Source: Amanita rubescens (lineage: Eukaryota > Basidiomycota > Agaricomycetes > Agaricales > Amanitaceae). Taken from it: a stretch of 64,000 bases of DNA. The notes under the pieces are model-generated. The model worked only from the letters and a program-made list of their open reading frames with translations, was not told where the DNA came from and made no database searches. Each line of letters opens with the position of its first letter. Position 1 is the stretch's first letter. The stretch is from the NCBI GenBank assembly GCA_015039365.1, contig WION01000066.1, positions 1 to 64,000 on the forward strand, given 5' to 3'. Made by a program: the position numbers and the translations under genes. Positions 63,749 through 64,000 of the stretch are shown here, in pieces.

Positions 63749-64000
63749 TCATAATCACCATGATCATCAGGAATTACCTCCTTTCTTTGCAATATGTATG
63801 CTAAACCACATTGTCCAATAAAACAGTGGCCAAAGTAAGGGTCCACTTCCACAGATGAGCCTATCTTTCTCCTGTCACTCTGAAAATATTCCTTGATAGA
63901 TGCATGTGCAAATTGAACAGTTTCATCCACCATCTTGGTGACAAGACTTGAACAAATCTTGAGCACATCATCAGGATAATGCAACTTGGCATCAACATCA
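61396..64000 (-). CDS. NACHT-ankyrin NLR-type protein, unit 2 (5' partial, runs off the window)
   Basis: The frame is open to base 64000 and starts DVDAKLHYPDDVLKICSSLV, so the NACHT part lies beyond the edge. It is a paralogue of the unit-1 protein with the same post-NACHT block (VQFAHASIKEYFQSDRRKIG, CFIGQCGLAYILQRK) and at least 15 ankyrin repeats, but with repeat gains and losses: an extra VNQILGEGVDANEEEYIV stretch and fewer copies of the LLLEWGADVNL unit. A run of Asp residues (about residues 79-94) encoded by a TCA/ATC microsatellite at 63711-63762 is absent from unit 1. The C-terminus ends in the same acidic Ser-Asp tail (DSDSMDSDSD). No stops, so probably functional at least here. 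Confidence 0.88.
63709..63762 (+). repeat. (ATC)n microsatellite coding for an Asp run
   Basis: About 13 ATC/TCA trinucleotides, imperfect at the edges, within the unit-2 NACHT-ankyrin coding sequence, in frame. Confidence 0.9.

Overview
This window reads as nuclear DNA of an agaricomycete basidiomycete. Supporting evidence: genes with many introns of about 40-60 nt and GT..AG borders, a NACHT-ankyrin (NLR-type) gene family, FHA-RING (Dma1-like) gene copies, an F-box-associated gene of a type common in mushrooms, Tad-type LINEs, hAT transposons and chromodomain Ty3/gypsy elements. Nothing prokaryotic, organellar or viral was seen.

Layout. 1-4.6 kb: an AT-rich Helitron helicase gene, cut by the left edge, with an apparent ubiquitin-protease-like C-terminal domain. 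4.6-15.6 kb: ordinary gene space with a decayed F-box-type gene, a small three-exon ankyrin protein, a hypothetical two-exon gene, a tandem pair of an agaricomycete-type uncharacterised family that shares upstream sequence, and a nine-exon catalase whose catalytic Asn is Leu. 15.9-64 kb: an ancestral tandem duplication. Unit 1 is segment X (16.2-17.1 kb), FHA-RING (17.9-18.98 plus 51.39-51.93 kb) and NACHT-ankyrin (53.1-57.3 kb, minus strand). Unit 2 is X (57.8-58.7 kb), FHA-RING (59.4-60.9 kb) and NACHT-ankyrin (61.4 kb to the right edge).

Unit 1 has been inflated by about 33 kb of nested transposons whose edges can be read to the base from target-site duplications (TSDs). A Tad-type LINE (18979-51378, TSD AACGATGCCGAT) sits in the FHA-RING pseudogene. 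Inside the LINE are a hAT (21922-35851, TSD CGTGAAGC), a second hAT (38771-42570, TSD AAAACTGC) and a Ty3/gypsy (42944-51237, TSD GAAAT). The first hAT holds another Ty3/gypsy (23983-33916, TSD ATTGT). That gypsy holds a gag-only LTR element (26503-29128, TSD CCGG) and a solo LTR (29810-30497, TSD AAGGG). Another solo LTR (51993-52697, TSD GTTGC) lies in the FHA-RING 3' flank. Insertion order is therefore fixed.

How the parts work. Both gypsy elements carry a primer-binding site complementary to the predicted 5' end of their own transcript, as in self-primed Tf1/sushi retrotransposons. They use different gag-pol devices: an ATGA stop/start overlap in one, and a candidate -1 slippery heptamer next to the gag stop in the other. 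The LINE couples ORF1 to ORF2 through TAATG. The minus-strand gypsy has three long overlapping ORFs after pol in three frames, two of them with start codons 7 nt apart; this is the strongest candidate for something undescribed. Almost all nonsense codons in the elements are TGA where the family has Arg, and most LTR-LTR differences lie at CpG, which points to methylation-driven CpG decay.
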